From: Panorpa germanica
Lineage: Eukaryota > Arthropoda > Insecta > Mecoptera > Panorpidae
Direction: 5' to 3'
Length of the DNA: 64,000 nucleotides
Assembly: GCA_963678705.1 (NCBI GenBank)
Contig: OY783220.1
Coordinates: 1,137,001 to 1,201,000 of the forward strand
Part shown: positions 33,178 through 45,548 of the stretch, piece by piece
Position numbering within the stretch: position 1 is the stretch's first letter
How the letters are laid out: every line of letters starts with the position of its first letter
Made by a program: the position numbers and the translations under genes
Notes under the pieces: model-generated
The model's database searches: none
The model's input: the letters and a program-made list of their open reading frames with translations, nothing else
Told to the model about the DNA's origin: nothing

Positions 33178-33955
33178 CTGTAAAACAAATTAGTTATAAA
33201 TCACGTTTTATTAAATATGTATTTTAAAATATTTGTCTATTTCATTTTCAATTTTAAACAAAAGTTATGGAGATTTACATGATGGATCAACTAATAAGAA
33301 TAGTTCTTGTAATCGACCACAGTATCATCATGTAGGAGCGACCATTACCGGCGGATGTCCCGGCGAGTATCAGTATGACTAGACTCAACCTAGTTATGAG
33401 AACCAAAATGTCCTGAGATAGTATTTGTTGTTAAATATTTCACAAAAATTCTGGTGTTTTGCTTAACTCTAAACCACTATCTTTCTTACGCCATGTGGAA
33501 AAGAAGGTACATTATAGGACTTTGCTAGGCCAAGAACCAGTGACCCATTTTGATTAACTGTTTGATTAACGCTAAAATTTTGCACGGTAATACTTTTAAG
33601 AACAGATAACCGAGTCGAAATTTTAGACCTATCCTAACCCTAAAAGGGATCTATACTCCTCTTTTCATACTAAATAAAATAAAGTAAACCTCGTCTCGTC
33701 CTAAACATTATTATATGACCCTGCCTTAATCATAAACAAAATTATGATGATCCTGTTTTATATTATAATACTGTTAAAAGATATGAATATGAAATAATGA
33801 GTTAGAGAGAAATAGATAGATGCAATAATGAGATAGATAGAGATAGATAATGTTATATTCGCTGGTATTTAAGATTTCATTTACTTGGTACTTAGATTTT
33901 ATTGAAGAAAGATTTAATCTTTGATTTTACCTAACTTAACTAATATTTGTAACAG

Positions 33956-33976
33956 CAAGAATTGTAGAAATCGATG
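33956..33976 (+). CDS. possible 21-bp micro-exon
   Basis: The 21 bases sit between TATTTGTAACAG and GTAAGTAC, both strong splice signals. They could read RIVEID and join in phase to the acidic exon at 34175. There is no further support. Confidence 0.15.
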
Positions 33977-34174
33977 GTAAGTACATATATCGTATTTTAT
34001 TAAATGTTTTTTTCTTTTTATATCATTATTTTATTTTATATATATTTTTTTTAATCAAGTTTAGATTTATAAAATACTGGTGTTTACTCTCGTCATATAT
34101 AAATATAAATAATTAAAACAAAAATATAAATATTTAATGTCATTGTATTGACGAAAGTTAATTTTTCTTTGTAG

Positions 34175-34245
34175 ATGATGACGATGATGATGAGAAGGAT
34201 TACAATGACGACAAAGATAACAAGAATGACATAACAGTGAAGTAA
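34175..34245 (+). CDS. possible acidic terminal exon
   Basis: After TTTTTCTTTGTAG the frame reads DDDDDEKDYNDDKDNKND and ITVK, then TAA. With the micro-exon upstream it would form the acidic C-terminus of a plus-strand gene inside the carboxypeptidase intron. A GAT-rich simple repeat could imitate this by chance. Confidence 0.18.
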
Positions 34246-35117
34246 TTTAATCAAAATATATAAAATATCTTTGCATATTAATTTTATAATTTATTTATTA
34301 ATCCAGTTTTAAACTGCAAATATAAGAAATACTTTTTTATTCTGAAGTAAACCTTGAAATATGTCCGATAAGTGCCACATGTAGGCCCAAAGTTGGAGCA
34401 AAAATCCTTTGTAAAATATCTCAGAAACGGGTTCTTTTAGGTCGTCAATAGGATCAAAATTTCGACTCGGGTACAAAAGGAATCGCATGTTTGCCGGACG
34501 TTTCTTGATATAGGAGGTACTGCACATAGATCAAAGTTTAAAAAAAAAACTCTGTGCAAAATTTCTTGCGTGAATCAAACACTTAATTACAATGAGACAT
34601 TGGCTCTCCGACCATGAAAGATTCTTTGCGCATAACGACAGTACACAGTCAAGCAAAATCATTTGAAGTCTTTCGACTTTGTTGTAGGTTTTTTTCTTTA
34701 ATAACAAAAATCAATATTTTAATTATATTTGTCTTAGTAGCTAGTTAATTGTTAGTTAAGCAATTACTTGGGTGTTCATATTACATATTACAGATGGCTG
34801 CCTGATTTGAAGTAAGTGAATCATACTTTCTTTAAAAAGAAATTAGTATTTTGTTTTCGGGAAACTTAAAATTTGGTTTTAGTTCTAAGCAGATTAATTT
34901 GCCTTTTTGCTTTTCTTAACCCCCTCTTCCCTATATAGGTACGGCCCTCAATACAGATAATCCTATAGAGTATTAACGGAGGTACAGGATCAGAACGCAA
35001 CGTACTATACAAACCTATGCCCATGAACCATCTCAAAGACTGTATTTAAAGTAATGAATATTTTTTTACCTAATGCATATATTTAACAAAAAAAGCAAAG
35101 AATCTCATTACTACCAC

Positions 35118-35424
35118 CGGTGTGTGAAAATTCGTATCCATCCGGATTGATCAAAGGAATAATGAGCCAATCAGCGTTGTCCAACAAGACACTGTTTTCA
35201 GGTTTAACCAGTTGATCTATAGTGTACAACGCAACAAGAGGTGTGATCCATTCCTGAGCGTGGATCGTGGCATCAATTACAATTGCTGGTTTACTGCCTC
35301 CTGCCTCTAGTTTACTAAAGATTTTCATTAGTTTAATAACTCGCCCTTCAAAGCTACGTCCATCATTATCCACAGTCACTACGTCCGGATGTTCAGCTGC
35401 TACCAAATCTAAATATTCGTTTAT
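35118..35424 (-). CDS. M14 zinc carboxypeptidase, zinc-binding exon
   Basis: This exon reads from INEYLDLVAAEHPDVV through GRVIKLMKI, IDATIHAQEWITP (His and Glu zinc ligands), NADWLIIPLINPDGYEF and SHT. The acceptor is TTTTTTGTTGCCATCAG, phase 0. The 3' limit is 35118 or 35115, since GGTGGTAG offers two donors, both phase 1. It matches the order and spacing of insect digestive carboxypeptidases. With the next exon it would supply all three zinc ligands. Confidence 0.85.
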
Positions 35425-35525
35425 CTGATGGCAACAAAAAATAGAAAAAGAATAACGAAATGGAACTGTTAATAATAAAGTTGATAAACTAGTAAAATAG
35501 AGCATGGTTTATTTGGGACCATCAC

Positions 35526-35616
35526 CTCGTCATAACGGAGATATCGGTTGTAAGAAAACCGGCCATTTGATATCACACGTGCTCTTTCATTGTCACGACG
35601 TATTTCTAAGATGGTT
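35526..35616 (-). CDS. M14 zinc carboxypeptidase, N-terminal catalytic-domain exon
   Basis: This 91-base exon lies between TTTTTAATTGCAG and GTGATGG. It encodes TILEIRRDNERARVIS and NGRFSYNRYLRYDE, the end of the propeptide and the start of the mature enzyme (compare FxxxRYxxxxE in the family). It joins the next exon in phase 0 (DE/INEY). The signal peptide and the rest of the propeptide are not visible upstream, where an I-type LINE occupies 36169-41732. Confidence 0.75.
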
Positions 35617-36153
35617 CTGCAATTAAAAATGTATGTGAATGATAAATCATAGTTGAGAGAATAATCCGTAAAATGGTATTTTTTTACCTCTCAACGTCGG
35701 AGTTTATAATAACTTTATAACATAAGTTTATTACAATAGAATAAATCCCCATGTAATTTTATTGGGTTATTTTGAAATTAATTAAATATTTTGTAAATTC
35801 TTTTAAACTAAATAATGACAGATATGCGTGATATTGTTTAAGTACCAAATGCAAAAGAGAGATGGCGCTTGGCACTAATATAGAGGAACTTGTCGCGACT
35901 TCCATGAGGTGACTAGATACATGTAAATTTGAATAATAAATAATAAAAGTACTTATTTGTACTCATTTGTACTTGTTTGTACTTTTATTTGCTGTGCCGG
36001 TCTTACTGATTTTATATATAATATTATTATTATTATATAAAATATTATTGTATATAATATTAGATAATTATTCGATATAGCTGCCACTTTTGTTTATCAC
36101 TTTGTAAAAAAACTACTGCATTTTGCATGTTTTATTATGCTTGTTGTATTTTC
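35617..36153. other. AT-rich flank or intron
   Basis: No coding sequence is recognised between the carboxypeptidase exon and the LINE. Confidence 0.5.
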
Positions 36154-36382
36154 AAAACATGTCAAAATAAAAAAAAAAAAACAAAAAGCTATCGCATATT
36201 TATGTTGTATTAATTTTGCTCCTGAAATTATTTTCAATTTATTAAATTTATTATACTAAATATAAATTATTTATTTAATAAATACAATTGGAAAAGGAGT
36301 TTAAGGATAATAAAGTGTAAAAATAAAGTAATAGATAATAAATTTTTTTTTATTTGTGTTCAGTGAAAGTGAGGTTATAATA

Positions 36383-38060
36383 ATGAATGACAGGTCTCAT
36401 GAGAAAGACCTCTTTGAAGCAAAAAGGATAAGAACCAGCTATTATCCACATAGTTATTCAGGAGTGTGCTTGGTAATTCTAAAACCAATTACTTATAACA
36501 CAAACCCTGCCTTTATTGCACAATATTTGCGGTCAAATTATAAGGACATTAACATTATTGCTGTCAGCCAAAGAAAAATTGAGGTGGAGACCAATAGCCC
36601 ATTTCTGGCTAATAAAATTATAGAAGACGCCATAGTTCTAGCTAAATACAATAGCATAATTCCGAAGAATTTGGTAGAAGTGCAGGGACTAATCGATTTA
36701 CACCCCGATAATCTGGATGACGTATTCCTACATGACGCAGTAGGCTTTAATAAAAATAGTAGACAGTTGGCACCAAAAATTACCGATTTTATTAGATTCA
36801 ATAGAATTGAAGAAGGCAAAAAGACTCCTACTTGGAAGTGCCTAATATCCTTTAGCGGGGATAAGATCCCGGAATATATAGCCTTCCAGGCAGTGTTACC
36901 AACCCTACTGTTTTAACAGTAGATTTGCTGTTTTCACATTGATGTCCCTGTTTTCTGTTTCATTCCTAATTTTTACTGTTTTTCGATTAGCGTTCAGCGC
37001 CACCTATTACACTATGCAAATATTTTTTAAAAAGAAAAATGAGTGTGAAAATATTGAATATGAGGCAATTGAGAATGAAAGTGGAAAATAATTTTACTTT
37101 GATTTTTATTTTTTTGTTGTTGTGATTATTAATATAACAATGTATGTGAGTTCTGGTAACTAAGAAAATTGTTCATTGTTTTAATTATATGAGCAAAAGT
37201 TTGAAATCTGCCTTTTTTTTCTTTACCTACTGTTTTCTCCTGTTTTTTTTTTTGCGAGCTGCTGTTTTTTAGTTTTTTGGGGTTGGCAACACTGCTTCCA
37301 GGGTATCCTTTACCCAGTTTCAGCATATATAGAAAGAATTAGACAGTGTCGTCGGTGCTGGAATTTTGGCCACTCCACTAATTTCTGTAGAAGTCCTGAA
37401 TATTGCCAATTTTGTGGTGGAGATCACAGCTCTTTAAGTTGTAAGAAAGAGAAATTATTTTGTCGCAACTGTAAAGAAGACCATAAAGCTGACGATAGAT
37501 CCTGCAGCAAATATTTAGAATTGAAAAATAAAAACGAAGCTAAAGCTAAAACTACCTATATAGAAAAAAATAAAATTGATCGTGGAAAGGAGGTATTTAC
37601 ATTAAACCTTTTTGAGTTTCCTTCTTTGGAAGAAAGTATAAATAAAAAGAAAATTACAGACTGTATTATAAGCGGTGAACCGGAAAGGAAAATCCGTAGA
37701 GTTTTGAAAATTTCAGAACCCCGCAGATCCCCCAGAGAAGTAAAGAAAAGGATTTGGAAACCTGACAATACACAAAAGGCAAAGGAAAACGAACGCTCTC
37801 AGCCAATTCCCGTAAATAAAACCGATAAAGTGAAGAAACAAGAGATAATTAAGAAATCAGAGTTCGTTAAGAAAACTGATTTAGACAAAAACATTATTGA
37901 GAATTCAGAAGAGATCAGAGATTCAGAGGAGATAAACCAAAATATTGATACTGACGAAGTAGTTTTAGAAGCAGAAACTATTACTAATAATTTGAACCAA
38001 AAAATTGTAAATAACCATAATATTCCACCCCCAGATAATCAAAATATTGAAATGTTCTAA
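36383..38060 (+). pseudogene. I-type LINE ORF1 (interrupted by MITE)
   Basis: The natural ATG is at 36383. The frame runs to 36890, is broken by the MITE at 36891-37294, and resumes in frame at 37303 once one copy of the 8-bp duplication is removed. The second part has three CCHC knuckles (CRRCWNFGHSTNFC, CQFCGGDHSSLSC, CRNCKEDHKADDRSC), the usual I/Jockey ORF1 arrangement. A charged tail follows to 38060. It would be an RNA-binding protein of the LINE particle. Confidence 0.88.
36891..37294. mobile_element. hAT-type MITE
   Basis: This 404-bp element has 15-bp terminal inverted repeats (CAGTGTTACCAACCC and GGGTTGGCAACACTG, one mismatch) and the 8-bp target duplication CTTCCAGG (36883-36890 and 37295-37302). 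Length, ends and duplication are as expected for a non-autonomous hAT element. It carries no transposase. Confidence 0.93.
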
Positions 38061-38091
38061 TACAAATATTAGTTAACAAACATAATAAATA

Positions 38092-41000
38092 ATGTATAAA
38101 AATACTTGTATAATGCAATGGAACTGCCGCAGTTTAAAATCCAAATTGATAAATCTAAAACAAATAGTTTTTGAAAATAATATTGAAGTAATCGCGCTCT
38201 CGGAAACCTGGCTTGATCCATCTTATAAAATCAAATGGAGAAATATGGAACTAGTAAGAGCAGATAGAAATAACAACGGTGGAGGCGTTGCTCTAGTAAT
38301 AAACCACAACATTTTTATTGACAAAATTTTAATTCCTCTCTCAGGGGATATTGAAATTATAGGAGCAAAAATTAAATGGGGTAATGAGCATATTAATGTT
38401 GTATCTCTTTATGCCCCAGCAACAGCATCTATTACTACAGGAATATTGAATGCAATATTAAGATCTATTCCAGAACCAAGGCTAATTCTAGGTGACTGGA
38501 ATGCTAAAGCCATTGCTTGGGGAAACACCTATGACTGTCCAAGGGGTAAAATTATATGTCAGGTGATGGACAATAACAATATGATGTTCCTTAATGATGG
38601 TTCTCCTACTCGAATCAACATCCATTCAGGAACAGCGTCAGCAATTGATTTATCATGGGCAACCCCATCTCTTGGTAGCCAACTTTCATGGAACGTAATG
38701 GAGAATCAACTAGGTTCTGATCACGCCATTATACTTATGAATGGGGCACAAATTGGTCAATCAAGCAGAGGCAAGGAAAGATTTAAATTAAACATTGTAC
38801 CAAATACAATCGACTGGGACAATTTCTCTAACCAAATAGAAGCAGACTTATTGGCAAACCAAATTCAGTCCAATACTACGCTGGAAAAAAAGTATAATTA
38901 CCTCATTGACTCAATTGAGTCTGCAGCTAAAAAGTGGGGGAAAAATATTGCAAACAATAAAATCTCAAAATATCCGCCAAATCCTTGGTGGGATGATGAA
39001 TGCAAAGAGGCTGTGCAAAACAGAAAAAGAGCCTACAGAAGATACCACCGAAATAGTTCTGAAACAAATAAAGTAGCCTTAAAAAAAGTAGAATCTGAAA
39101 CGACCAACTTACTAAAGTTCAAGAAAAGACAAGCTTGGAGAAACCTTGCCGAAGAGTTAAACCATAATTTAACTACTAAACAATTATGGGAAAAAATTAA
39201 TAGGATGAGAGGTTCAGGAAAATGCACGAAAACAATTTCACCTAACAGTGAGGACTTGTTATGTGAACTTTCACAAGTAATAGCATCGCCCTGGGTACCT
39301 GAGCAAGAAAGCGTACTATATGGAGTCACTCAAGACGACTCTAGCAAAATGATGATTAAAGAAGTAGAAATGTGGGAAGTACAATCTCACCTTATAATAA
39401 CGAAAACAACCACGCCCGGTCCAGATGGAATATCTTATGAAATGTTAGGCCATCTCCCATCAATCGCTAAAAAGTTATTATTAAACATATACAACACAAT
39501 TTTGGAAGAAGAACTAATTCCTGAGTCCTGGAAAAATACTCAGATTGTTCCAATATTAAAAATAGATAAGCCAGTAAATCAACCAACCTCATATAGACCT
39601 ATAACTCTCATTAATTGCTGCAGAAAAGTCTTTGAGAAAATATTGAAAACGAGATTAGAATATTGGTTAGATTCTAAGTCGTTAATACTAAAGCAAATTT
39701 TAGGCTGTAGAAGAGGTAGAAGTACCAGGGATGGCATAGTTGCATTATCAGCTAGAGTTGAAGCAGGAAAAAGCAAAGGCAATGTATCAATGGCCTGTTT
39801 TGTAGATATCAAAGCAGCTTTCGATAATGTAAACATCAATTTTTTATTAAGGCAATTATATGTAATAGGAGTACCGAGAGTAATAATTAATATACTAAGG
39901 AATTTACTAAGTGGCAGGAAAACTCAACTATGGTTTAATGGATTACTATCGGACTGGAGACTATGTTCTAAAGGCATTCCACAAGGCTCAGCACTAAGTC
40001 CTCTTCTCTTTAATATGATGGTTAGGTCAATAAAACCGTATCTCAACCCAACAATATCATGGATATCATATGTGGATGACTTAGTTTTCTTATCACAAGA
40101 AAATACTATAGAGGAGACTGGAAAAAAAATGCAAAAGATTGTAAATAACTTAGAGAAATGGCTTAATGATGCTTGTTTAGAAGCATCAACAGAAAAATCT
40201 AAACTAATGATTTTTAACATGAGTTCAAAAATATCACAGCCACCTATAATAACTCTAGGTAAACAAAAATTGGAATACACAAATAATTATATATACTTAG
40301 GATTTCCATTTTCCACAAATAAATCCGAAAAATCAATAATACTCAATATTAAAAAGAAAGCTGAACCTGCAATCAATATACTCAAAATGTTTGCTGGACA
40401 AAGATGGGGACTAAATACATCTTCGCTACTAAATTTATATAAATCATTAGTCCGCCCTCATTTGGAGTATGGTGCAGAGGTACTAATAATGTGTAAAAAC
40501 AATACAATAGAATCACTTGAAAAATTGCAATATAAAGCTTTAAGAATAGTATTAGGAGCTATATGTACAACTCATACCCTTTCATTACTAGCAGAGGCTT
40601 GTATGCCACCATTAAAAGAAAGATGGATAAAGAAAACGTCTTACCAATAGAAAGAAATACCAATTTTCGAATTAGATTATTATTACTCAGGTAGAGGATC
40701 TCCTGCAAATATAACTATTGGCAAGGAGCTAAATATGAGTAACATATTACCTGAGCTAATAACTATAGACTTACAACAAAAATTAGATCTACAATTCCCG
40801 AATTATACAAAATTATATACTGACGGCTCAAAAGAAGCAGATGGAGTGGGTGCAGCAGTAGTAGATATTAACAATAGCAGAATTTACAAGCTTCATAATC
40901 AAGCATCCATATATACAGCTGAGTTATGTGCTATAGATCTAGCTGTGGATCAAATCATTACTGATGATAGAGACAGCACTTTAATATTATCCGACTCGTT

Positions 41001-41658
41001 ATCAGTCATACAGTCCTTAAGCAGTAAGGGAATCAATACAAAATTAGACAACAAAATTTATTATGTCAAAGAAAAAATAAATAGGGAAATAGATAAGGGC
41101 CGAAATATTAAACTAATTTGGATACCGTCACATAAGGGAATTAAGGGAAATGAAAAAGCTGATCAAATGGCCAAGGTAGCTACTTCCTGTGATAAATATA
41201 TTTCATTTTTTATAAAATCAGACATGAAAGCAGAATTAGAAAAAAATGAAATGAAAAATTGGCAAGATAAGTGGGATAATTCTGATAAAGGTAGAGAATT
41301 TTATACAATACAACCAACACTGAGACGTAAGCCATGGTTTGCCAAACTAAAATGGCCAAGAAGATTAATTACAATGACCTCAAGGCTAAGAATGAATCAT
41401 ACTGGAGCTCCGAAACATCTAGCAAGAAACAAAATCATTCCAAACTCTAAATGCGAATGTGGTGAAGAAGAGGCAGACCCTGACCACATTCTGTAGCAAT
41501 GTAAAAATACATCAATGGCAAGAAATGGACTCCAAAGGGCGGTATTACAGACTTCGCAGACGCTTCCTGTTAACACCGCTTTTTTGATTGAGAAACCGAG
41601 ATTTATAACTGCAGTAGCCATGAATCGATCATTCTTGTTATCTGGGTATAATATATAA
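38092..41658 (+). pseudogene. I-type LINE ORF2: endonuclease, RT, RNase H (two stops)
   Basis: The N-terminal AP endonuclease shows MQWNCRSLKSK, ALSETWL, LGDWNAK and GSDHAI. The RT follows with TPGPDGISYEML, YRPITLINC, DIKAAFDNV, IPQGSALSPLLFN and the active site YVDD (about 40070). RNase H has YTDGSKE, TAELCAI, LSDSLSV and HKGIKGNEKAD. The C-terminal CECGEEEADPDH motif is near 41453. Two in-frame TAG stops, at 40648-40650 and 41494-41496, break an otherwise single frame, so the element is only slightly decayed. Confidence 0.9.
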
Positions 41659-41747
41659 GAAAAGACAGAATAGTATTAGGGGCGATAAAAGGCTACGTGC
41701 CTACGAAGCCCAAAAATCTATAATTAAAAAAAAAAACATGTCAAAAT

Positions 41748-42929
41748 CCTATGTAATATTTATTTTACCACTTCTTTATTAAGAAATAGAAGACATTGAG
41801 GTTTCCAATTTAGTAATTATATAGATGTAGGGTTTACACTACTCTGATAAAAAGATATAAATAAAGATAAAGACAAATATAGCAGATATGGAGGAAGTAG
41901 AAAGAAGTGGGGGGGAGAGGGGGGAGAGGGGAGAGAATGGAAAAAGAGAAAGGAATGGAATGCCGATCGAGGAGGCAGAAAGAAGAAGAGAAGATTTAAA
42001 CATAAATCTCTTTTCCATCTTTTTTTAACTGCGTGTATCCAAGAAATAGGGTAAGAATTTATAGGACGCTGAAAGTCTTGGAAGTATTTTCTCTAAAAAG
42101 TAGACAATTTTCAGAGACATGTATTTAAGATACCTTACAAAATTGGCTACTAAAAACACAAGGTGTGAGCAAACAGTAGTGGATTAGGAGCCCACCCCAA
42201 TTATTTTATAAATTCTGTTCCAAAGTTAGTAGTACTGCACTCAACTACTATGCCAAATAGGATCAAGATCGATCAATTCGCTAACGGAATTTCGTTTGCT
42301 GACTTACATAGTACGAAAAATGTAAACTCTATTCCCTTTTCCTAAATAACGGTTTTCAAAAAAATTCAAGGTGACATTCAAGAATGCCGAAAGTTTGAGG
42401 AATGGTCCTATACACAGGTCTGGTATCGAGCAAGTGTTGTTAATGAAGAAATGCGTCAACTCTTAAACAGGTTAGCCGCTAGGAAGCGCTGAAAATAAAC
42501 ATCCCCTAAACCGTCTGTCAAAAAAGATACAAACTACGAAAAATGCAGAAAAATAGAATCAAGAATGGACAATAACATAAATATTAAAAATTTATTTAAG
42601 GATTTTATTTATTTTGGTTTTGGTACATTTCTACGCTGGAAAATAAATTTTATATCTTGCCATTAACACGATTACTAAAAGTTAGGTTAAGAATCGGCAT
42701 CCTGATCATTTACGTCATATGCAAATATGCGATCAAAACGTTCGTTAGAGTTCCACATTGAAGTTCTAGTTGTCAGACATGTGCATAGGACTACAGTTTG
42801 AAGAAAGACCATTAGTACCTATGTTAAAAATGAAAATTAACCTAGATAAGAAATAGTCGTCCAATGATGGCTATATCTATGAATGACAATTAAAAACGTT
42901 AATGCGCCACTTCTTTAGTCAGACTTAAA
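41748..42929. other. intergenic region with GA-rich tract
   Basis: No gene is recognised. 41880-41995 is a strongly purine-rich tract with a G-rich core (GAGGGGGGAGAGGGGAGAG-like, about 41920). Similar purine-rich stretches lie at 44240-44390 and 51650-51800. Confidence 0.5.
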
Positions 42930-43556
42930 TCTCGTCTAGGATAGTTTGTACTTGCTGTTTGTGTGTCATCTGCAAAAGTTGCTGTTGTTGTTTGGCTATA
43001 AGTGAGTATGTCTGCAGCATACAATGTTGGTCCAAGAACACTGCCTTGTGGAGTTCCAGCCATGAGTAGCTTTGTCTTGAAACTTTATCTGATACATTGG
43101 TCTTGGAGGTATAGTAAAGTATCCTGTAGAATGAATGGGGCAGTGTCTTCTTTATTTTATAAATCAGTCCCGTGGGTCATACTTTGTCCAACGCTTGACT
43201 AATGTCTAGAAAGACTGCTGAGCAGTATTGCTTTTTGTCAAGACCCTATTTACCACATGTACTACTCTGTGGTCTTGTTCTATTGTAGCGTGCTGTTCCA
43301 GAAAACCGAACTGGTGGTTTGGTATCACGGAAGTCAGAAAAGGTTTTATTCTTTTTAGTAAAAGCCATTTGATCACCTTGGAAAGGATGGGTAGAAGGCT
43401 AATAGGTCTGATTGATTTAACTTCATTAAGAGGTGAATTAAATATGATTTTTATTAGTATTAATGCTCTTAGGGGCAGTTCTTTAAGAATGTGATTTGTA
43501 ATCAAGTCATAACCGGGGGCTTTTTGTGCGCAGTTCATATTTAAGAACTTTTTGAA
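42930..43556 (-). pseudogene. Jockey-type LINE reverse transcriptase fragment
   Basis: The minus strand reads APGYDLITNHILKELP, then IRPISLLPILSKV, NHQFGFLEQHATIEQDHRVV, and further on LDISQALDKVW. It ends in decayed sequence corresponding to the PQGSVLGP and YADD region (about 42950-43060). Several frames are needed, so it is an old fossil. No ends or tail are visible. Confidence 0.75.
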
Positions 43557-43705
43557 TTTCTACTAATGAAAAGGTCAATTATTAAAATGAAATGACTTAG
43601 AAAATAAAATAATTAAACATGGTATATCTTTCTATTATTGCATCAAATTGCGTTGTCACCTACAAAATTTGTGCGTACATTCAAGTGTGTAAAAATAATA
43701 ACATC

Positions 43706-43711
43706 TTTATT
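43706..43711 (-). terminator. poly(A) signal of esterase gene 1
   Basis: AATAAA on the minus strand, about 115 bases past the stop codon of the upstream esterase gene. Confidence 0.5.
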
Positions 43712-43826
43712 TAACATATAGCATTGTATAAAAATTTAGATTTGTGGAATAAAAATGGCGGTCAAATGGTATCTCTTATACCCAAGATAAGATACTATAA
43801 GTAATATAAAAACATTCTAATTATTT

Positions 43827-43983
43827 CTAATAATCATAAAATTGTGAATAGAAATCAACAACAGATTTGTTAAAATCTTGCATCATGGTCAGTTCATCAT
43901 CTATGTTCAACATGTACTGACTCTGTGACGTCACTGGCAGCCATTTTATAGGTAGTAGATCAGTTATTTCCGGTGTTGGATTT
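43827..43983 (-). CDS. carboxylesterase gene 1, exon 3 (3' end)
   Basis: The acceptor CTTTGTTTCAG precedes 43983. The single first base completes an Arg codon begun in exon 2, and the exon continues NPTPEITDLLPIKWLPV to ...DFYSQFYDY and TAG at 43827. The NPTP start and WxPV are normal for the last exon of insect carboxylesterases. It is almost identical to exon 3 of gene 2 (52420-52576). Confidence 0.9.
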
Positions 43984-45548
43984 CTGAAACAAAGACAAGC
44001 ATGTGAGTGGAAAATTCTTTGGTTCGATTTAAAAGAAACGGCAGACACAAATACAAATAATAATTTAAATAAACGGCTAATCTATTAAGGGACAGATGCC
44101 TGAATCTTTGCCAAAAACTGCCACATCAAATTTTTTTAATTTTAATTTCTTTTCATTAATTAGATACTTAAATACTACATAATACAGAGTTTCAAAATCC
44201 TTCAAAGTGTACTACCGGCCGCCATAGCCATAAAAATAATAGAGGGTTTGTCGAGAGGGGACAAGAAAGGCGAGAGGTGAGACATGGAGGTACACGCAAG
44301 AAGGAAGAAGAAGCAGGAAACGGTGAAAAGAAAGGAGGTGTATGGAACATGTAGAGAGAGAAGGTTAAGAGAAGAAAAAGCAGAAAGTACTTTTAGATGT
44401 ATAAAAAGCTAGAATAGTTTAAGTTTAATTTTAAGTTGAAGTTATATGAAATGTATTAAGAAATAAGATAATGTAGATTGTAAAACTGAAAGGCACACAA
44501 TTAATATTTAATATAATATAATACTACTGACCACCTTTTTTTAATTTCTGAATAGGAAAACTTAGGGTTTTTTCTACTACAAAATAAACAATTTGCAAAA
44601 CCTTTTACTGAACCTTTTTCAACAAACCATACAAAATTCAATATCAAATAGATATACAAATAATTATATAAATGTGGGAAATAATTTAAGATTAAATATA
44701 GTTAGTTTTTAAGAAATAATTATTATAAAGAACTCTGTAAATTAGGTTAAGAACTTTGCTAATATTAAGATATATTTGAATGTTCCTAGCGCTGCTTTGA
44801 AACAATTTGTGGACCCCTGAGCCGTTCAGTTAACAGTTCACTAACAAAGAACAGGTCACCAAGCGTTCGCTAAGCATTATATGCTGACGGCACATGTTTG
44901 CGCGGCAAATGATTGATAATGGTAGATATACACAGTGTGTATGGCGTCATTTGTAAATTCAGGAAATGTTATGTTAACTAGTTGTTAATATCATTGAGAA
45001 TTGTAATCAGTTTAACTATATTGCTAGGTGTAATATTTGTTATTGTCATAGGCGTAAATAGTAGAGTTTTTGCAAACTAGTATAGTGTTAATTACTAGGT
45101 TGTTTTTTATCATTATAAACCATTGTGATTGTAAAACTATGTACTATTTATACTACGCATTACTTTGTGATATGCAAACATTGTAAGAAGGTCTTCCAAC
45201 CTAAGCATTGTATATAATTAAGTGTTATTATTATTGTGAACTCTTTTTAATTTATTAACTTGTAATGTAATTGTTTTTGTGAAATAATTAAATGAACTAC
45301 TATTATTCAAAAAGTTCTGTGTTAACTTATCCTTAATAAACTATATTGTAAATGGGGGGCTCAACTCAGGATTTATATAACATCAAAACTGCTAAAAAAC
45401 CCCAGCTGGAAATCTAACTAACACCCACTAAGGTGTAAGATAGACCCACATAAATATACACCATAAATGAAAGTATAAAAAATTGAAATAGTAAGTTTCA
45501 ATTTAATAAACCATTAATATACTACGAAACCCCTTAAACATTATTTAC
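43984..45548 (-). other. esterase gene 1, intron 2
   Basis: AT-rich intron of about 1.6 kb with a purine-rich stretch at 44240-44390; nothing else is recognised. Confidence 0.7.

Larger units (their letters stand above)
33178..35117 (-). other. carboxypeptidase intron
   Basis: This is about 1.9 kb between two carboxypeptidase exons. It holds a GATA-type short repeat (about 33815-33850) and the candidate plus-strand exons listed separately; otherwise nothing is recognised. Confidence 0.6.
36169..41732 (+). mobile_element. full-length I-clade LINE
   Basis: A 5.56-kb non-LTR element with a 15-bp target duplication AAAACATGTCAAAAT on both sides (36154-36168 and 41733-41747). It has a 5' UTR, ORF1, ORF2 with endonuclease, reverse transcriptase and RNase H, a short 3' UTR (GGGGCGATAAAAGGCTACGT) and a poly(A) tail. 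The RNase H domain and ORF1 knuckles place it with I-type elements. It is not active as read: a hAT-type MITE lies in ORF1 and two stops lie in ORF2. Confidence 0.92.

Noticed and set aside
34309-34527. 72-residue minus-strand frame in the carboxypeptidase intron
   Set aside because: No carboxypeptidase motif and no splice support; it cannot be the missing last exon.
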